Source: Lophium mytilinum
Lineage: Eukaryota > Ascomycota > Dothideomycetes > Mytilinidiales > Mytilinidiaceae
Assembly: GCA_010093605.1 (NCBI GenBank)
Contig: MU004186.1
Coordinates: forward strand, 699,765 to 763,764
Length of the DNA: 64,000 nt
Direction: 5' to 3'
The position numbers and the translations under genes are program-made. Numbering within the stretch: the first letter of the stretch is position 1; every line of letters starts with the position of its first letter. Positions 53,376 through 64,000 of the stretch are shown in pieces. Under the pieces are notes generated by a model. The model worked only from the letters and a program-made list of their open reading frames with translations. It ran no database searches and was not told the origin of the DNA.

Positions 53376-54647
53376 ATGGGCGAGCCACATTTCGATATAC
53401 CGAAAGAATGCAAGGCCGGCGTTGTAGTGAACGAAGGTCCTGACTTCCACGTCGAGGTGCGGATGGTGCCAGTCCCAGAGATCAGTAAGGCCATTTTCGC
53501 TGTCCATATTTCGTGTCTGCACGTCAAATTCCTACGCTTTGAGTTCTCTCTTATTTCTCTGTGCCTTCTCAAACCTGCCGAGATCTGACCTGTCGCTACC
53601 TCCAGAGCCAAATGAAGTTCTCATCAAGCTCAATGCCACCGGCATCTGCCACTCCGACATCCACTTCATGGCCAGCGACTGGGAAATGCCCCCAATGTCC
53701 ACCTTCAACGTCCAATGCGCGGGCCACGAAGGCGCCGGCGTGATCGTAAAAGTTGGCGACGCCGTGCAATCGCTAAAAGTCGGCATGCGGGCCGGCCTCA
53801 AGGTAATCCCCTACCCTTCATTCCCTTCCCCTATCAAGCATCTCCTAACAGCCTATTCCTTTAGCCCATCCAAGACACCTGCGGTACCTGCAACCTCTGC
53901 CGCAGCGACAATGAATGCTACTGCGCCAAAGCCGTCTTCACCGGTCTCATGTGCGACGGCAGTTACAAGCAATACATTGTCTCACCCGAGCGTTACACGA
54001 CACTCATCCCAGACGGCGTCTCCGACTTCATCGCCGGCCCAATCATGTGCTCGGCCAGCACCATCTACACGTCGATCCGAGAAAGTGGCCTCCAGCCAGG
54101 CGACTGGGCCGTGTTCCCCGGCGCAGGCGGCGGCGTCGGCATACAAGGACTGCAGCTGGCAAAAGCCATGGGTCTCCGCCCTATCGCAGTCGACACGGGC
54201 GCGGACAAGAAGAAGCTCTGCCTCGAGATGGGGGCCGAGCACTTCATCGACTTCAAAGAGGAGAAGGACGTTGCCGCCAAGGCGGTCGAGCTGTGCGAAG
54301 GCGTCGGCGCGCACGCCGTGTTCGTCACGGCAGTGCAGACGTATCCGACCAGTCTGAAGTTCTTGGGCAGCCGGGTCGGCGGGAAGGTTATGTGCATTGG
54401 GCTGCCGCCGGCGGGTACTTGCCATATTGATGTCGAGCCGAATCAGATGTGCTTCCGGAAGTGGAGCGTGCAAGGGACTTTGGTGAGCAGCATGCGCGAT
54501 GTGGATAAGACGTTGGACTTTGCGCGGCGGGGGCTGTTGAAGCCGATTTATACGGTGTATCCCATGAGTAAGTTCGATGAGGCGGTGCAGAAGCTGAGGA
54601 AGGGTGAGATTGCGGGAAGAGCGGTTGTGGATTTCAACACCGACTAG
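53376..54647 (+). CDS. Zinc-dependent alcohol dehydrogenase (MDR superfamily)
   Basis: Cytosolic NAD-dependent medium-chain alcohol dehydrogenase, 362 residues. Exons 53376-53484, 53606-53802 and 53865-54647. Catalytic zinc ligands are Cys51 (GICHSD) and His77 with Glu78 (GHEGAG). The structural-zinc lobe is DTCGTCNLCRSDNECYC with the four spaced Cys. The Rossmann loop is GAGGGVGIQGLQLAKAMGLR, followed by a likely NAD-type Asp (VDTG). PIMCSASTIYTS and GTCHIDVEPNQMCF-like (shown in part) and GTLVSSMRDVDKTLDF are typical of fungal Adh1-like enzymes. It is a complete gene. The physiological substrate (ethanol or a longer alcohol) is not determined by sequence. Confidence 0.95.
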
Positions 54648-55287
54648 GCTACGTGCTGGCTTCTGAACGTTGTTTGTGGAATGTATATAGATATGTTGAG
54701 GGGCTGGGAGTAAGAGTGAGATGAACGCGTAAAGAAATACCTATTATAGTATTGCCATTGAACCGAAGTCGATCACCTATTCGTGTAATCTAACGCTACC
54801 ACTTCGTCTAAGAATTTCTAGTGCTTTCACCACTCTGCGGTCAGCAACTTTGCGCTTTCCTTCTTGTTATTCAGTCCTCCTGAAAGCGGTATCGTCGATC
54901 TCCTTCAATGGTTCTTGGATCATTGGAGACATGCTAGGACACGCGTCATTGTATACTTTTTGACAATTTTGGGCTCTTGCTGTTACGAAGGGGGCACTTC
55001 TTTCATGCCCAGCGTAAGGGCCTACCTTTACATCTGCGCTCTACTCCGCCATCCCGAGCTTTAGACCGCTAGACCCACAGCATCCGGTGAGGCTGTGCTT
55101 AGGTAACAAAAGCTGTGTGCTAGGCTCCCCAATTATTTAAGAAGGAACCTGCACCACTACTTCTAATTTCCTATAGCGTTTCCCTTTCCAGTCTGTTTCA
55201 TCGTTTTCTAATTCGAATTTCTCGCCTCAAGCTTCACGCTCTCTTCGTCTTGTCAGCATCCCTCCAAAAGTCAAACCATCAATACCG
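54648..55287. other. Intergenic, no supported gene
   Basis: About 640 AT-rich bases between two plus-strand genes. No coding or RNA feature was recognised. Confidence 0.5.
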
Positions 55288-56388
55288 ATGAAATGTATAA
55301 TTCCTTTTCGCATACGAGGACATCTTCAACCTGTCCTCAGTTCCCTCCATTCCTAAACCCGCACCTACGCAGCCGTTAGCAATGCTGCTCTTCCACCCTT
55401 CAATCCCATCAATCCCCCAACGGCCTGGAAACGGAACCTCGCCGAAAGCGCTCTCATTATCAAGCAACCGGACCTCATTGTAGAGCACGGCAGCCGCTAC
55501 ATCGACCTCGTCCCCGATGACTACCCCCCCTGGGATAAGGATACCACGCACAACCCCACCTGCGCAGAGCAACTCACCGCCGTCCTCTCCGGCCTAAGTG
55601 CTTGCACCGCCATCTCCGGCATCACACTCCACCTCTCCGACATCCTCACCGTTCCCATCGACCACAACCACCCCTCGTCCTCGTCCTCCCCCTCGAACAC
55701 CCCCATCATCCGCACCCCGAACACCATCCTCTCCACCCTCTCCATCCCCGCCCTCTGCACCTCCCTCGGCCGCTGGACCCTCCCCTCCCACCCCCGCATC
55801 TCCGTCACCGACCCCCAAACCCTCACCCTCCTCCATCACCTCCACACCTCCTCCGACATCCCCACCTTCCTCGCCCAAGTCGCCGCTAGCGGCGCCCCCC
55901 TACTCCAAGCCGGCGAATACACCGCCGACTTCTACTCCCGCGACCTGCGCCACGCGCGCCCGCCGCCCGAGTCCGACCCCTCCGTCCGCATCTCCCTAGG
56001 CCCGTACGGTGCGGGGACCGTCGCGCGCGCCGAGGCCGACGAGCTGAGCGTTGTGATCGCGGGAGACCTCGCTGCGAATACGGCGTTTTACGAGAGCGGG
56101 AAGGGCGTGTGGCAGGCTGGATTGTACGACGTGTACCGCAAGGAGCGGGGGCAGGTGGGATCGAGGTTGGAGACGGCGGCGGGGGAGCAGAGGATGGGGG
56201 CGGCGACGAGTGTGGTGATTAAGGGGATGCCGGAGGGGATGACGGGGGCGCAGTTGGAGGCGTTTAGGGCGCGGGTGGGGGAGATGATGGGGGTTGGGGA
56301 GGATGAGGAGGTGGTATTTGTGGGGAGTGTTGGGACGGTGAGGAAGAAGGTTGGGTGGGTGGGTGGAGAGGGGGAGAGGGGGGTTTGA
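55288..56388 (+). CDS. Unidentified protein, two exons
   Basis: Predicted 340 residues. Exons 55288-55294 (ATG AAA T) and 55373-56388, joined by an intron of GTATAA...ACGCAG. The large exon is one open frame with no ATG, GTG or TTG over its first ~225 codons (first GTG at 56053), which points to a spliced start. The frame reads as a folded protein: NPPTAWKRNLAESALII, HGSRYIDLVPDDYPPW, then a Ser/Pro-rich loop, ISVTDPQTLTLLHHL, IPTFLAQVAASGAPLL, VRISLGPYGAGTVARAEAD, ELSVVIAGDLAANTAFYES and GKGVWQAGLYDVYRKERGQ. The last 60 residues are Gly/Glu/Met-rich. I do not recognise the family and see no membrane helix or signal peptide. Codon use is very GC-rich at third positions. The start exon is inferred. 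Confidence 0.65.
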
Positions 56389-56917
56389 GATGGGGGATGC
56401 TGTGGTGTGATGATATGTGGGTTTTGTAGGGTTACTGGTTTTATACCCCTCTGCTTGTTCGATATGTAGATAAGTCCACTCTTCTAAAAAGTCTACATTT
56501 GATGAGCTTCAACTGCGGCGATGGACTTATGGTCTACCACTGTAACTCCTCACAAAAAACCCTTGCAAAGGTGAGTCGAACGGCTCCCATCTTATTGCTT
56601 CACCATTTCACAAACCGAGAGGCACAGCAGAATTGCAATATCAGTATCTTTCATTGTCTGTCAAGTGGTATTCCTGCACGTAGCAAGCCGTATCCATGCC
56701 ATCATTCCTTGACCTAGAAACCACCTAAACAGCCCCAGAAAAGAAAAAGAAAATCACACCCAAGTTTTCTGATAGTGAAAAGAAGGAAGAAACAGTCCAT
56801 ACCTGTATCGTTCCCGGAAGAGAAGGCCAAGACCTTGCTCATCCTTCACAGACGAACCCAAATCATTGCAGTATCTGAAAGAGTACTGTCGTTGAAGCTG
56901 AAGGTTCCAATCCCGAC
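56389..56917. other. Gap between convergent genes
   Basis: About 530 bases with the two 3' ends and no supported gene. Confidence 0.5.
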
Positions 56918-59145
56918 CTAATCGTCAAGGTGGATGCCGCTGTGGACATCGCAGGGGTCTGGGGCATAGACGATGGTAGTCGGCTCCCAGTCCTCGTCGT
57001 CCATGAGTTCTTTCTTGAAGACAAGTGCCTCGTAGACGCTGCTGAATCGAAACTCCACGAAATTGCGCTGTGGAGAGGTTAGCAAGACCATGCAAAGTCC
57101 AAACAGTCACACATACGCCTTTCTCTTTGCCAATCTTGATCTTGTCAAGTTTACGGTCCTTGCCCCTAGCGATGCGGGTCAAGGTGGGCATGCTCCAATC
57201 CTCCTCTGCGTCAAGCGCGCGGACGCAGCGAGTGACACCGCTCTCAACCATGCTGCTGAGAAGGTCGTTGGTGGAGTTAGGGCCCTCATCAGGTTCGGCA
57301 AGGATGAGGCGAGTTGAGCCGGCGACCTCGATTCCATTCGCAGTGTCAGCGAAGTACTTGTTGTACCCCTCCATCGTCATGAACTTGACCCAAGCGGTCG
57401 AGCTGTCAGCAGTCCTCTCAATACGCTCGATGCGCCCGCCCCAGATGTGAGCCTGGACCTGGTCCAGCTTCCAATCGGAGGGGATCCCCTTGAGGATAGC
57501 ACGACGATGTTGGGCCCCTGTAGAAGATAAGCACATGTCTTATTAAACAATCGTAGCTCTCCGCATGGTGCTGTGAAAGCGCCAAAAGTGTGGAGGGCTT
57601 ACGATTCTCGCGCTTCTGCTGGGAAGGCCAGGCGGCCATGTTGGCCGGAGCTATGTCTTGTTTCGGAGTCCAAATGCCAGAGGGTGCTGCAGACGCTGAC
57701 GTCTCGCCTCTCAGAGCAGCCTTCACAGGAGTAGACGGCTGAGCTCCAACAGTCGGCTTAGTCTGCACGACCGGCTTGGTGCTGATGGTTGGTTGGGTAG
57801 GGACGACTGGCTTGGTGTCAATCTTTGGCTGGGTGTCCACATCCGGCTGCGCCTTCGTCGAAAGATTCGTCATATTGATCTTGGGAGAAGAACCATTCTC
57901 GGTAGATGTCTCTCGAGTAGACGTGGCATCCTTTCGCGTTAACCAGAGCTTGTCCTCGGCAGCTTGGATTGCATTGTTCAAGTTGAAGATCTCGTCCTCG
58001 CTAGCACCCATAACTCCAAGAGACACAAGGCGTGCACAGAGATTCAAGTAGTTCCGGCCATTGCTAGTGAGGACGTTCTGGATGAGGGCTGCCGTAATAG
58101 GTTGTCCGGGATTGCAATCCAGTGAATTCAAGTAGTCGGCTATCGCTGTCACCATGGCCTTCCTGAACTGATCTGATTTGTAAAACGCAGCAGGTCGGGC
58201 AATCAGCTCCGTGCGTATGCGCTGGGCAGATTCATCAATTTCAGCTTTGGTGAACGGCTTGTGCTTGCCCTCGGAAAGGGAGTCGAGATGTGCAGCGACT
58301 TTGCCCTGTACCTGCTCGACGTCTTTCTTTGTCAACCCGATAACGTCATCATTGGAAGTGGCAGCTGCACCATTTGAGTCAATATAGTTCTTGTAAAGAG
58401 GCGCGTGTGAAACAGGGGCTGGAGGACCACCAGATTTCTTCTCAGTGGCTTGAGGACGATCTTGACTGCGCTCCCGGCTTGGTGTAATGCCCTGCAGCTT
58501 GGCAAACTTGGCAGCCAATTCATCATCCTCGTCGTCACTGGATGATTCAATCTTGATGGTGGGTTTCGTAGTTGGCTTGGTGCTAAGCATACCAGGAGTA
58601 TTCTTGTTGGCTGCAGCGATAGCTCCCGATGCCTGCTCCACCTTCGCTTCGACAGCCTTCACATTGAGAGCCGCTTTGAATTGCTCCGTGGCCTCCTTAG
58701 CCTCCTTCAGTGCGTCAGACGACTGGAGGTTCTCCTTGTTGATGTCGCTACCCTTGGGCTTGTCGCTATTCAGGACCATCTTCACGGTGGGTTTCTTGAC
58801 GAAGGTGGTTGTCGGAATTGGCTTGGGCTGGTTCAGGCTCTCTCCAAAGACGGACTGGCCACCAGGCATAGGGGCAGGAGCCGTAGGGCCACGAGCCGCC
58901 GGGCCAGTAGTGTTGCTACCTGGCCAAGGCCAGAGACCACCAGCATCCTTGACGACCGCTCTCGGGGTCTGCGGGCCGCTCCGAGCATCTTGGCCGGAGA
59001 AGGGAGCCCCGTTGTTGAAGGCGGCATTCTGAGCCGCGCGCACTGCGTGCTGAGCAGGACGAGAGGGCGGGTTTGTGATGCCAGAGGGCGCGCGCTGTTG
59101 TCCAGGGCCGTTGGCGGCCGGAGTGGCGTACTTGCTCTTGTGCAT
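56918..59145 (-). CDS. Fungal hypothetical protein with C-terminal RRM-like domain
   Basis: Predicted 697 residues. Exons in coding order 59145-57603, 57517-57117 and 57067-56918. The first ~530 residues are largely disordered: Pro/Gln/Ala-rich start, a Lys/Thr/Val-Pro repeat (TKPTTKPTIKIE; TKPVVPTQPTISTKPVVQTK) and an acidic SSSDDEDDELAAKF. A helical region at about 290-400 contains IRTELIARPAAFYKSDQFRK and VTAIADYLNSLDCNPG. The C-terminal part (~515-697) has HRRAILKGIPSDWKL, IWGGRIERIERT, STAWVKFMTMEGYNKYF and RNFVEFRFSSVYEALVFKKE (in part), the beta-alpha-beta order of an RRM-like fold, ending DDEDWEPTTIVYAPDPC. Many ascomycetes have such an uncharacterised protein. A 5' untranslated intron (GTAAGC near 59201-59206 to TCAGAAG near 59152) is likely. 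RNA binding is inferred. Confidence 0.82.
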
Positions 59146-60675
59146 CGCTGCTTCTGACGAGACAAATTAGAGATGAAAGAGGTGAGGCAGGTGACGGTAG
59201 GCTTACCTGGATGCTGCTCGTCTGGTGACGCGACGTGCGGTGGTAGGTGGAAGAGGGAGAGGCCGCGAGCGCGGGTTGAGGTGTTTTGTTGTTGGTCTGC
59301 GCGACGAAGCGAGGTTAGAGGGTGAAGTGCAGCAGCTTGCCCACCACGTGAAAGGCGGCAGGCCGGCTCGATAGTTGCCAGAGGGCACTCACCTTCGGCA
59401 GAGATATTGAACAGTACAAGTGAGGTGATGCAATCGTCCAGCTGGGTGTGGTAGGCGCGTGGCGGCTTGCTTTTTCTGTGATCGTGCGCTTGAGCTTCGG
59501 AAAAGGCGCGTCGAGGACCGGACACGCGCATCCCTAGCCGTACATTACAGGCCAAGCAGAAAAGTCGATTGCGGCCGAGGTAGGAGTTGGAGACTGGGAA
59601 AGGTAGGAGAGGGCGTCGAGGAGACGCGCGTGCGATGAAGAAGCTCGGCGGGTTGCCTGGGAGATGGCGGAGAAGGGGATTCAGGCCGGCAGGAACTTCA
59701 ACGCTCCTGAGCAACGCTCGACATGTATGCTTGCAGACGAATGTGCATCAACATCGCATCACGACACTGCAATGCGATGAAAGAAACGGAGACGGTTTTG
59801 CTGTTTTCTTTCTACGAAACGCATGCTGCTTCTCTACACTCCTGGCCCAAAGTTGAAGCGGAAAACTACCGCAAGCGCACACCGGAAAGAGACGAAGGGT
59901 GCAACAAATTCAAGAGACTTATGCCTTGTACCTACAGAAGGAATGCCCAGCTTGGGTGAGTCGTGTCATGTTCAGGCCCTCTGGCTAGTGACCTGGGCCT
60001 GCGCCAACTTCTTCATTTTCTTTAAGTCTTCGAGGCACTGTTACACCCACTGGCACTGAATTTAAATCTCTTCTATATCTTAGCTAGTCAATTTTCCACA
60101 GATAGATCTGCTCCAGACTCAGATTTTCCGCATGATAGGCGGAGGTATCATCAAGGCGCGTCATCGGTCATTGTCCAACAGAGTTAAACATCAAATGATG
60201 CCAAAGTCCATGTTGAGCGCGGATTGCCAACCTCGAGCCCGCATCACCACTACAGCACCTAGTTCAGCAACCATGAGAGACGCTGGCCGCACGTCGACAA
60301 AGGATGGGGTTTTCGGGCGGAGTGATGTTGAGGTTGACGTGTTATGTAAGGAGCTGAGCCATGGGCACAATACCCCGACTCCAGTCTAACGGCATATCGG
60401 TCAATTTGCGACAGCCATGTCGCTGCTATGCTCTGATTCGACCGGAGGGCTCCGTGCGTCTCGGTCCTCTGGCCACTTGATGCACGGTTAAGGCAGATTC
60501 GGCAGAGTCGGTTATTTGGCTACGGCGCGTTTCATTCGTGCCCAGCCTGCGATCACCGCAAGTCCAGGGTCCGGAAGACTGGTTCACTGCACTGCCTCGC
60601 CCACCACCACGTCCGCATCTTACGCCCATGCGGTATTAATACATTTTCTTCCTCCTCCTACCTGCGTGCGCTCGT
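59146..60675. other. Bidirectional intergenic region
   Basis: About 1.5 kb between the divergent RRM-like and GT69 genes. The first part holds the long 5' leader of the minus-strand gene, with a likely untranslated intron. Short frames near 59600-60630 have no motif. Confidence 0.5.
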
Positions 60676-62456
60676 ATGGCCACGCACTCATATACCCAGT
60701 CTCACGCCCGTCGTCGCTCTAAACCCTCGGTTCCCCTTGCTCTCCATGTAGATGCGCCAGGGCCCAACTCCGAATCCCCCCCCTCGCGAATGCCCTCCAT
60801 GGCCTCCTTCCTGCGCCGCTCTTCGGCCAATTATGAGTTGCTCCCCCGGACCTCCTCAGACACCGGCGACCGCCATGAAATCGAAGAATCGGCCTACACT
60901 CATCGAACGCCCCCAGCCATTCTCTCGTGGCTCCCGTTCTTTCGCACCAGCCGACGGCCCTCGAACTCCAAAGGAACAACTGCATACAGATTTCTCCGCC
61001 CTCGGAGGCACAGAGGATCTTTATTTCGCTATACAAAATGGGCCTTGATTGTGCTTCCGTACTTTCTCGCTGCCCTGGTCTTGTTCGTGGCAGCCTTTCT
61101 ACCATCTTATACCCACCGCCCGAAGCATTACAACGAACTTCGCGCAAGAGCTGAGGCCTCCTCTGAGCCAGGACGAGCCAATATAAATCAGGAAAAGGTC
61201 TTCATTGCGGCTAGTGTATATGACAACGATGGCATGCTGGCCGGAGGGGCCTGGGGAGATGCTCTGATCGGTCTTGTGGATCTGCTTGGACCGGAAAATG
61301 TCTACCTGAGCGTGTACGAGAACGATCCAGATCCAGGGTCGAGAAAAGCCCTAGAGAACTTTGAGAAGAGAGTCACATGTAAGGCGCTTTCTTGCGCTTC
61401 GTAAACTGCCTAGCTGACCAAACAGGCAATTCATCCATAGTTGCAGAGCACCTTGAGCTCGACAGCATCCCCCGCGTTACTCTGCCCTCGGGCGAAAAGC
61501 GTGTAAAGCGAATCGCCTTCCTGGCAGAAGTACGGAACCGCGCCTTACGTCCTCTCGAAACCGCTGGCATCACATTCGACAAGCTGTTCTTCATAAACGA
61601 TGTCGTCTTCGATCCCATCGAAGCCGCACAACTCCTCTTTTCGACCAAAGTGGACTCGAACGGGCGCACTCAATACGGTGCCGCTTGCGCCGTCGACTTC
61701 ATCAACCCCTTCAAATTCTACGACCGTTTCGCTACCCGCGACCTCGACGGCTACAGCATGGGCATCCCCTTCTTCCCCTGGGTCACCGATGCTGGCTCTG
61801 CGGGGAGTCGACGCGACCTCATCGCCAATAAGGACGCCGTCCGCGTTCGCAGCTGCTGGGGCGGCATGACTGCCTTCGAAGCACGCTGGTTCCAGACCGC
61901 TAGCATCACCTCCGCACTTTCCATCTCCGAATCACCCCCTCCTACCTCTCCACTCCGTTTCCGCTTCGAAAAGGACATATTCTGGGACTCTTCTGAATGC
62001 TGCCTCATAAACGCCGACCTGCAGCATCGCCGCTCTGGGCTCAACGTGACCGAAGATACAGGCATTTACATGAACCCGTTCGTGCGTGTCGCGTATGACT
62101 CAAACACCCTCTCCTGGCTCGCCCTCACCCGTCGCCCCGAGCGCCTTTACTCATTGATTCACAACATCCTGAGTCACATGGTGGGCATGCCACTTTTCAA
62201 CCCACGTCGCACGGAGCAGCCTGGCGAGCAAGCGACGGACAAAGTCTGGCAGTATGACAACCCTGATGCCGTCTTCTCCGGGAATTCGACTGTGGAGGGC
62301 TTTAAAGGCGCATATCACGACGTTGAGCGCCTAGCGAGCCCAGGCGGCTTCTGTGGTGGCAGGAAGCTGTTGCTTATTAACGAAAACTCAGCGCAAGGGG
62401 AGGGGAAATGGGTTAATCTACCTATCCCTATACCTGCTGGAGGACAAGCCACGTAG
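60676..62456 (+). CDS. GT69 mannosyltransferase, CAP59/CMT1 type
   Basis: Predicted 577-residue type II membrane glycosyltransferase of the CAP59_mtransfer family (PF11735), which includes cryptococcal alpha-1,3-mannosyltransferase Cmt1 and Cap59. Exons 60676-61378 and 61426-62456. A long Ser/Arg-rich cytosolic N-terminus precedes a single transmembrane helix at residues ~121-142 (KWALIVLPYFLAALVLFVAA). The catalytic domain starts EKVFIAASVYDNDGML, with ALIGLVDLLGPENVYLSVYE. KLFFINDVVFDP carries the DxD-like Asp residues (in NDVVFD), and DFINPFKFYDRF, DLDGYSMG, CWGGMTAFEARWF and EDTGIYMNPFVRVAYD follow the family order. Probable role in Golgi mannosylation of wall or surface glycans. Substrate is not known for ascomycetes. 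Confidence 0.93.
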
Positions 62457-63105
62457 TAACGGATTTTGCTTTGCATGTAAATGGTTGGGCCTCAGGCTTG
62501 TACGATACCATGGCGATCTCGGTTACCTTTTGTTTTTAGATGCATAGCGAAGGCGTTTACTGGAATGGATTGGATCGGAGGCATTTGAAGTCGAGACCCT
62601 GTTGTATCTTCTCATTGGTGGTTATGACGGTGTTTTAATGCTGGATTCTGTTACTTATAACGAAGTGGAACTCTGGCAATTCGACGATCACTGCCATATA
62701 GATACCCAGAGCATAAACATATATCTGCGGCTTGTACCTTGAACTGGAGATGTGACAGAGTGACCAGCTTCAAAATCGACCTTTGTGTAATAAGCGCGCG
62801 GTGAATGGCTGCGGTGTTTCCGGCTAGAACAAATGAAGTTAGCGAGCCGAAGGCAAACTTGGCTGAATTGGACATCAAGGTAGGTGCTTTCATGATGCAG
62901 CAGCAAGTGGCCATCACGACTCATTCCAACATCCTCGTCTCCCCCAACCTTTACGACGTAACTTCATCAAGCTCTAAGCTGTTTTGTGTTTCATCGGGAT
63001 ATTGGATACCGTTCTCCCAAGCACAGTAGCACCTGCAAGTACCCGTCAGACGAGCCACCTGCTGTTGGTACCCGGACGAGGCGAGCCGCCTCAGTTGGGC
63101 CCACG
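62457..63105. other. Intergenic and upstream region of ZIP transporter
   Basis: About 650 bases. Short antisense frames near 62650-62920 have no motif. The sequence directly before the ZIP start codon is open in frame but contains no earlier ATG. Confidence 0.5.
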
Positions 63106-64000
63106 ATGCCGTTAGATAATGACACGCGCGGGTGGATCATGTCTACTATAAGCGGGATAGGTACCGTCGCCCAAGAACCCTTTGATTGTGCCTTGCTAAC
63201 GCTGTGTCTGTCTTGAAGCTTGCATCGCTGGAGGTAACGTGATCTCCAGATCGGCACTTTGTGTACAGCAGGCTAACGGCTACAACAGCGTCGGTAATAT
63301 GCATAGACGTTATAGTACGACAGTTTCCAGGGCAAAAGAACTTCAAGATCCAAAACAGCAACAACTTCCTATCATGTTCGTTAAGCTTGAGCTTTGGCGT
63401 CATGGTATGCAAATACTCTGTCGATGAGTGGATTTCCTCACTGACTGACCCGTGACTAGATTTTCTCATCACTATACAGTATGCTTCCTTCCGCAAAACA
63501 GTATTTAAATAGGTCTGGACTCTCTCCCAAAGCTGCTGCTTGGATCACTATTGGGTGCTTTTTGGCCGGAGTCGTTGGCATCCAACTTATTTCACGTCTC
63601 ATACATCGTTATATTCCTCACGAAACAGTCGACTGCGACCATGCTCACGATGAAGAGGAAGGAGAAGAAATTCAAGAATGTGACGAACACCAGAAGAGCC
63701 CAAAGTGGATGCGGGATCCTGGATTTCGGAAACAACATCATTCCTATATTGGCTCAGAGTCTGCCGTTAGCACAGATCTTGATTCAGAGCATGTAAACGG
63801 CGAACACTCCCACGTCGGCAACGGAACCCATCACAGCGATACAGACCATAGAAGACCATCATTACAACAAATGGTTAGCGGTCTCGTTACTGGATCAAAA
63901 CGGCTCTGTGATGAGGACGGCCAATGTTTTGGCTACTCAGATCCATGCGGTCAGGACTGCTTCAAAATCGTCCAATCCAGAGGAGGCACCAGAGCCCATC
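63106..64000 (+). CDS. ZIP-family zinc transporter, 5' part (runs off the window)
   Basis: Membrane transporter of the ZIP family, carrying zinc or related metals into the cytosol. Exons visible: 63106-63160, 63219-63233 (15 bases), 63289-63404 and 63460 to the window end. Introns have good branch sites (TGCTAAC, GCTAAC). The product starts MPLDNDTRGWIMSTISGI, then a first membrane helix (CIAGASVICIDVIV), RQFPGQKNFKIQNSNNFLS, LSLSFGVM and SSLYSMLPSA, the pattern of fungal ZIP proteins related to yeast Yke4/Zrt3-type transporters. A second helix group (AAAWITIGCFLAGVVGIQLI) is followed by a His/Asp/Glu-rich cytosolic or lumenal loop (CDHAHDEEEGEE, HVNGEHSHVGNG) and RLCDEDGQCFGYSDPCGQDC. The remaining transmembrane helices lie beyond position 64000. 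Subcellular location is unknown. Confidence 0.88.

Noticed and set aside
53539-54430. Alternative plus-strand frames inside the alcohol dehydrogenase
   Set aside because: Intron read-through and off-frame translation; the spliced frame carries all zinc and NAD motifs.

Overview
The window is nuclear DNA of a filamentous ascomycete (Pezizomycotina). Nearly every gene carries short introns of about 45-80 bases with GTRNGT...YAG ends. The gene set includes fungal markers: a GH5 mannanase with an N-terminal CBM1, an AA9 lytic polysaccharide monooxygenase, a CAP59-type GT69 mannosyltransferase, an Atg33-like protein and a fungal PKA. An interstitial (CCCTAA)3 block matches the TTAGGG telomere type. 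A Dothideomycete would fit, but the sequence does not fix the class. Intron-exon models were built by hand from splice consensus, reading-frame continuity and conserved protein motifs. In every complete spliced model the exon lengths sum to a whole number of codons.

Layout. 0-5 kb: a two-RRM RNA-binding protein and an RMD1/RMD8-type DUF155 membrane protein. 5-8 kb: a decayed stretch with a broken F-box gene. 8-15 kb: an intact F-box-like protein and a giant intronless F-box/coiled-coil/SAP protein. 16-19 kb: calmodulin and the Tlg2-type syntaxin, head to head. 19-32 kb: an accessory region with a CDH-like GMC flavoenzyme, two small cysteine-rich genes flanking tandem repeats, a polytopic membrane protein, a short-chain dehydrogenase, a CBM1-GH5_7 mannanase and an AA9 LPMO. 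32-40 kb: two tandem paralogous GHKL-ATPase-like genes of unknown function, followed by a telomere-like block and a minisatellite. 41-49 kb: a class 3 lipase, the PKA catalytic subunit, a type II membrane glycosyltransferase-like protein and a Prp38-family splicing factor. 49-64 kb: an Atg33-like protein divergent from a 2,4-dienoyl-CoA reductase, a 9-bp minisatellite, a zinc alcohol dehydrogenase, an unidentified gene, an RRM-like protein, a GT69 mannosyltransferase and the 5' part of a ZIP zinc transporter that runs off the window.

Themes. Housekeeping and signalling genes (calmodulin, PKA, Tlg2, Prp38, Atg33) alternate with plant-cell-wall enzymes whose products could cooperate: LPMO, a flavoenzyme that may supply electrons or peroxide, and mannanase. 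The best candidate for an undescribed system is the tandem GHKL pair. Both copies keep the N-box and the G2 glycine loop, both lack the usual DxGxG motif, and their C-terminal parts have diverged while keeping one short shared motif. A second notable point is that the dienoyl-CoA reductase model carries both a mitochondrial-type N-terminal extension and a C-terminal SKL peroxisomal signal. No tRNA, rRNA, CRISPR array or intact transposon was recognised.
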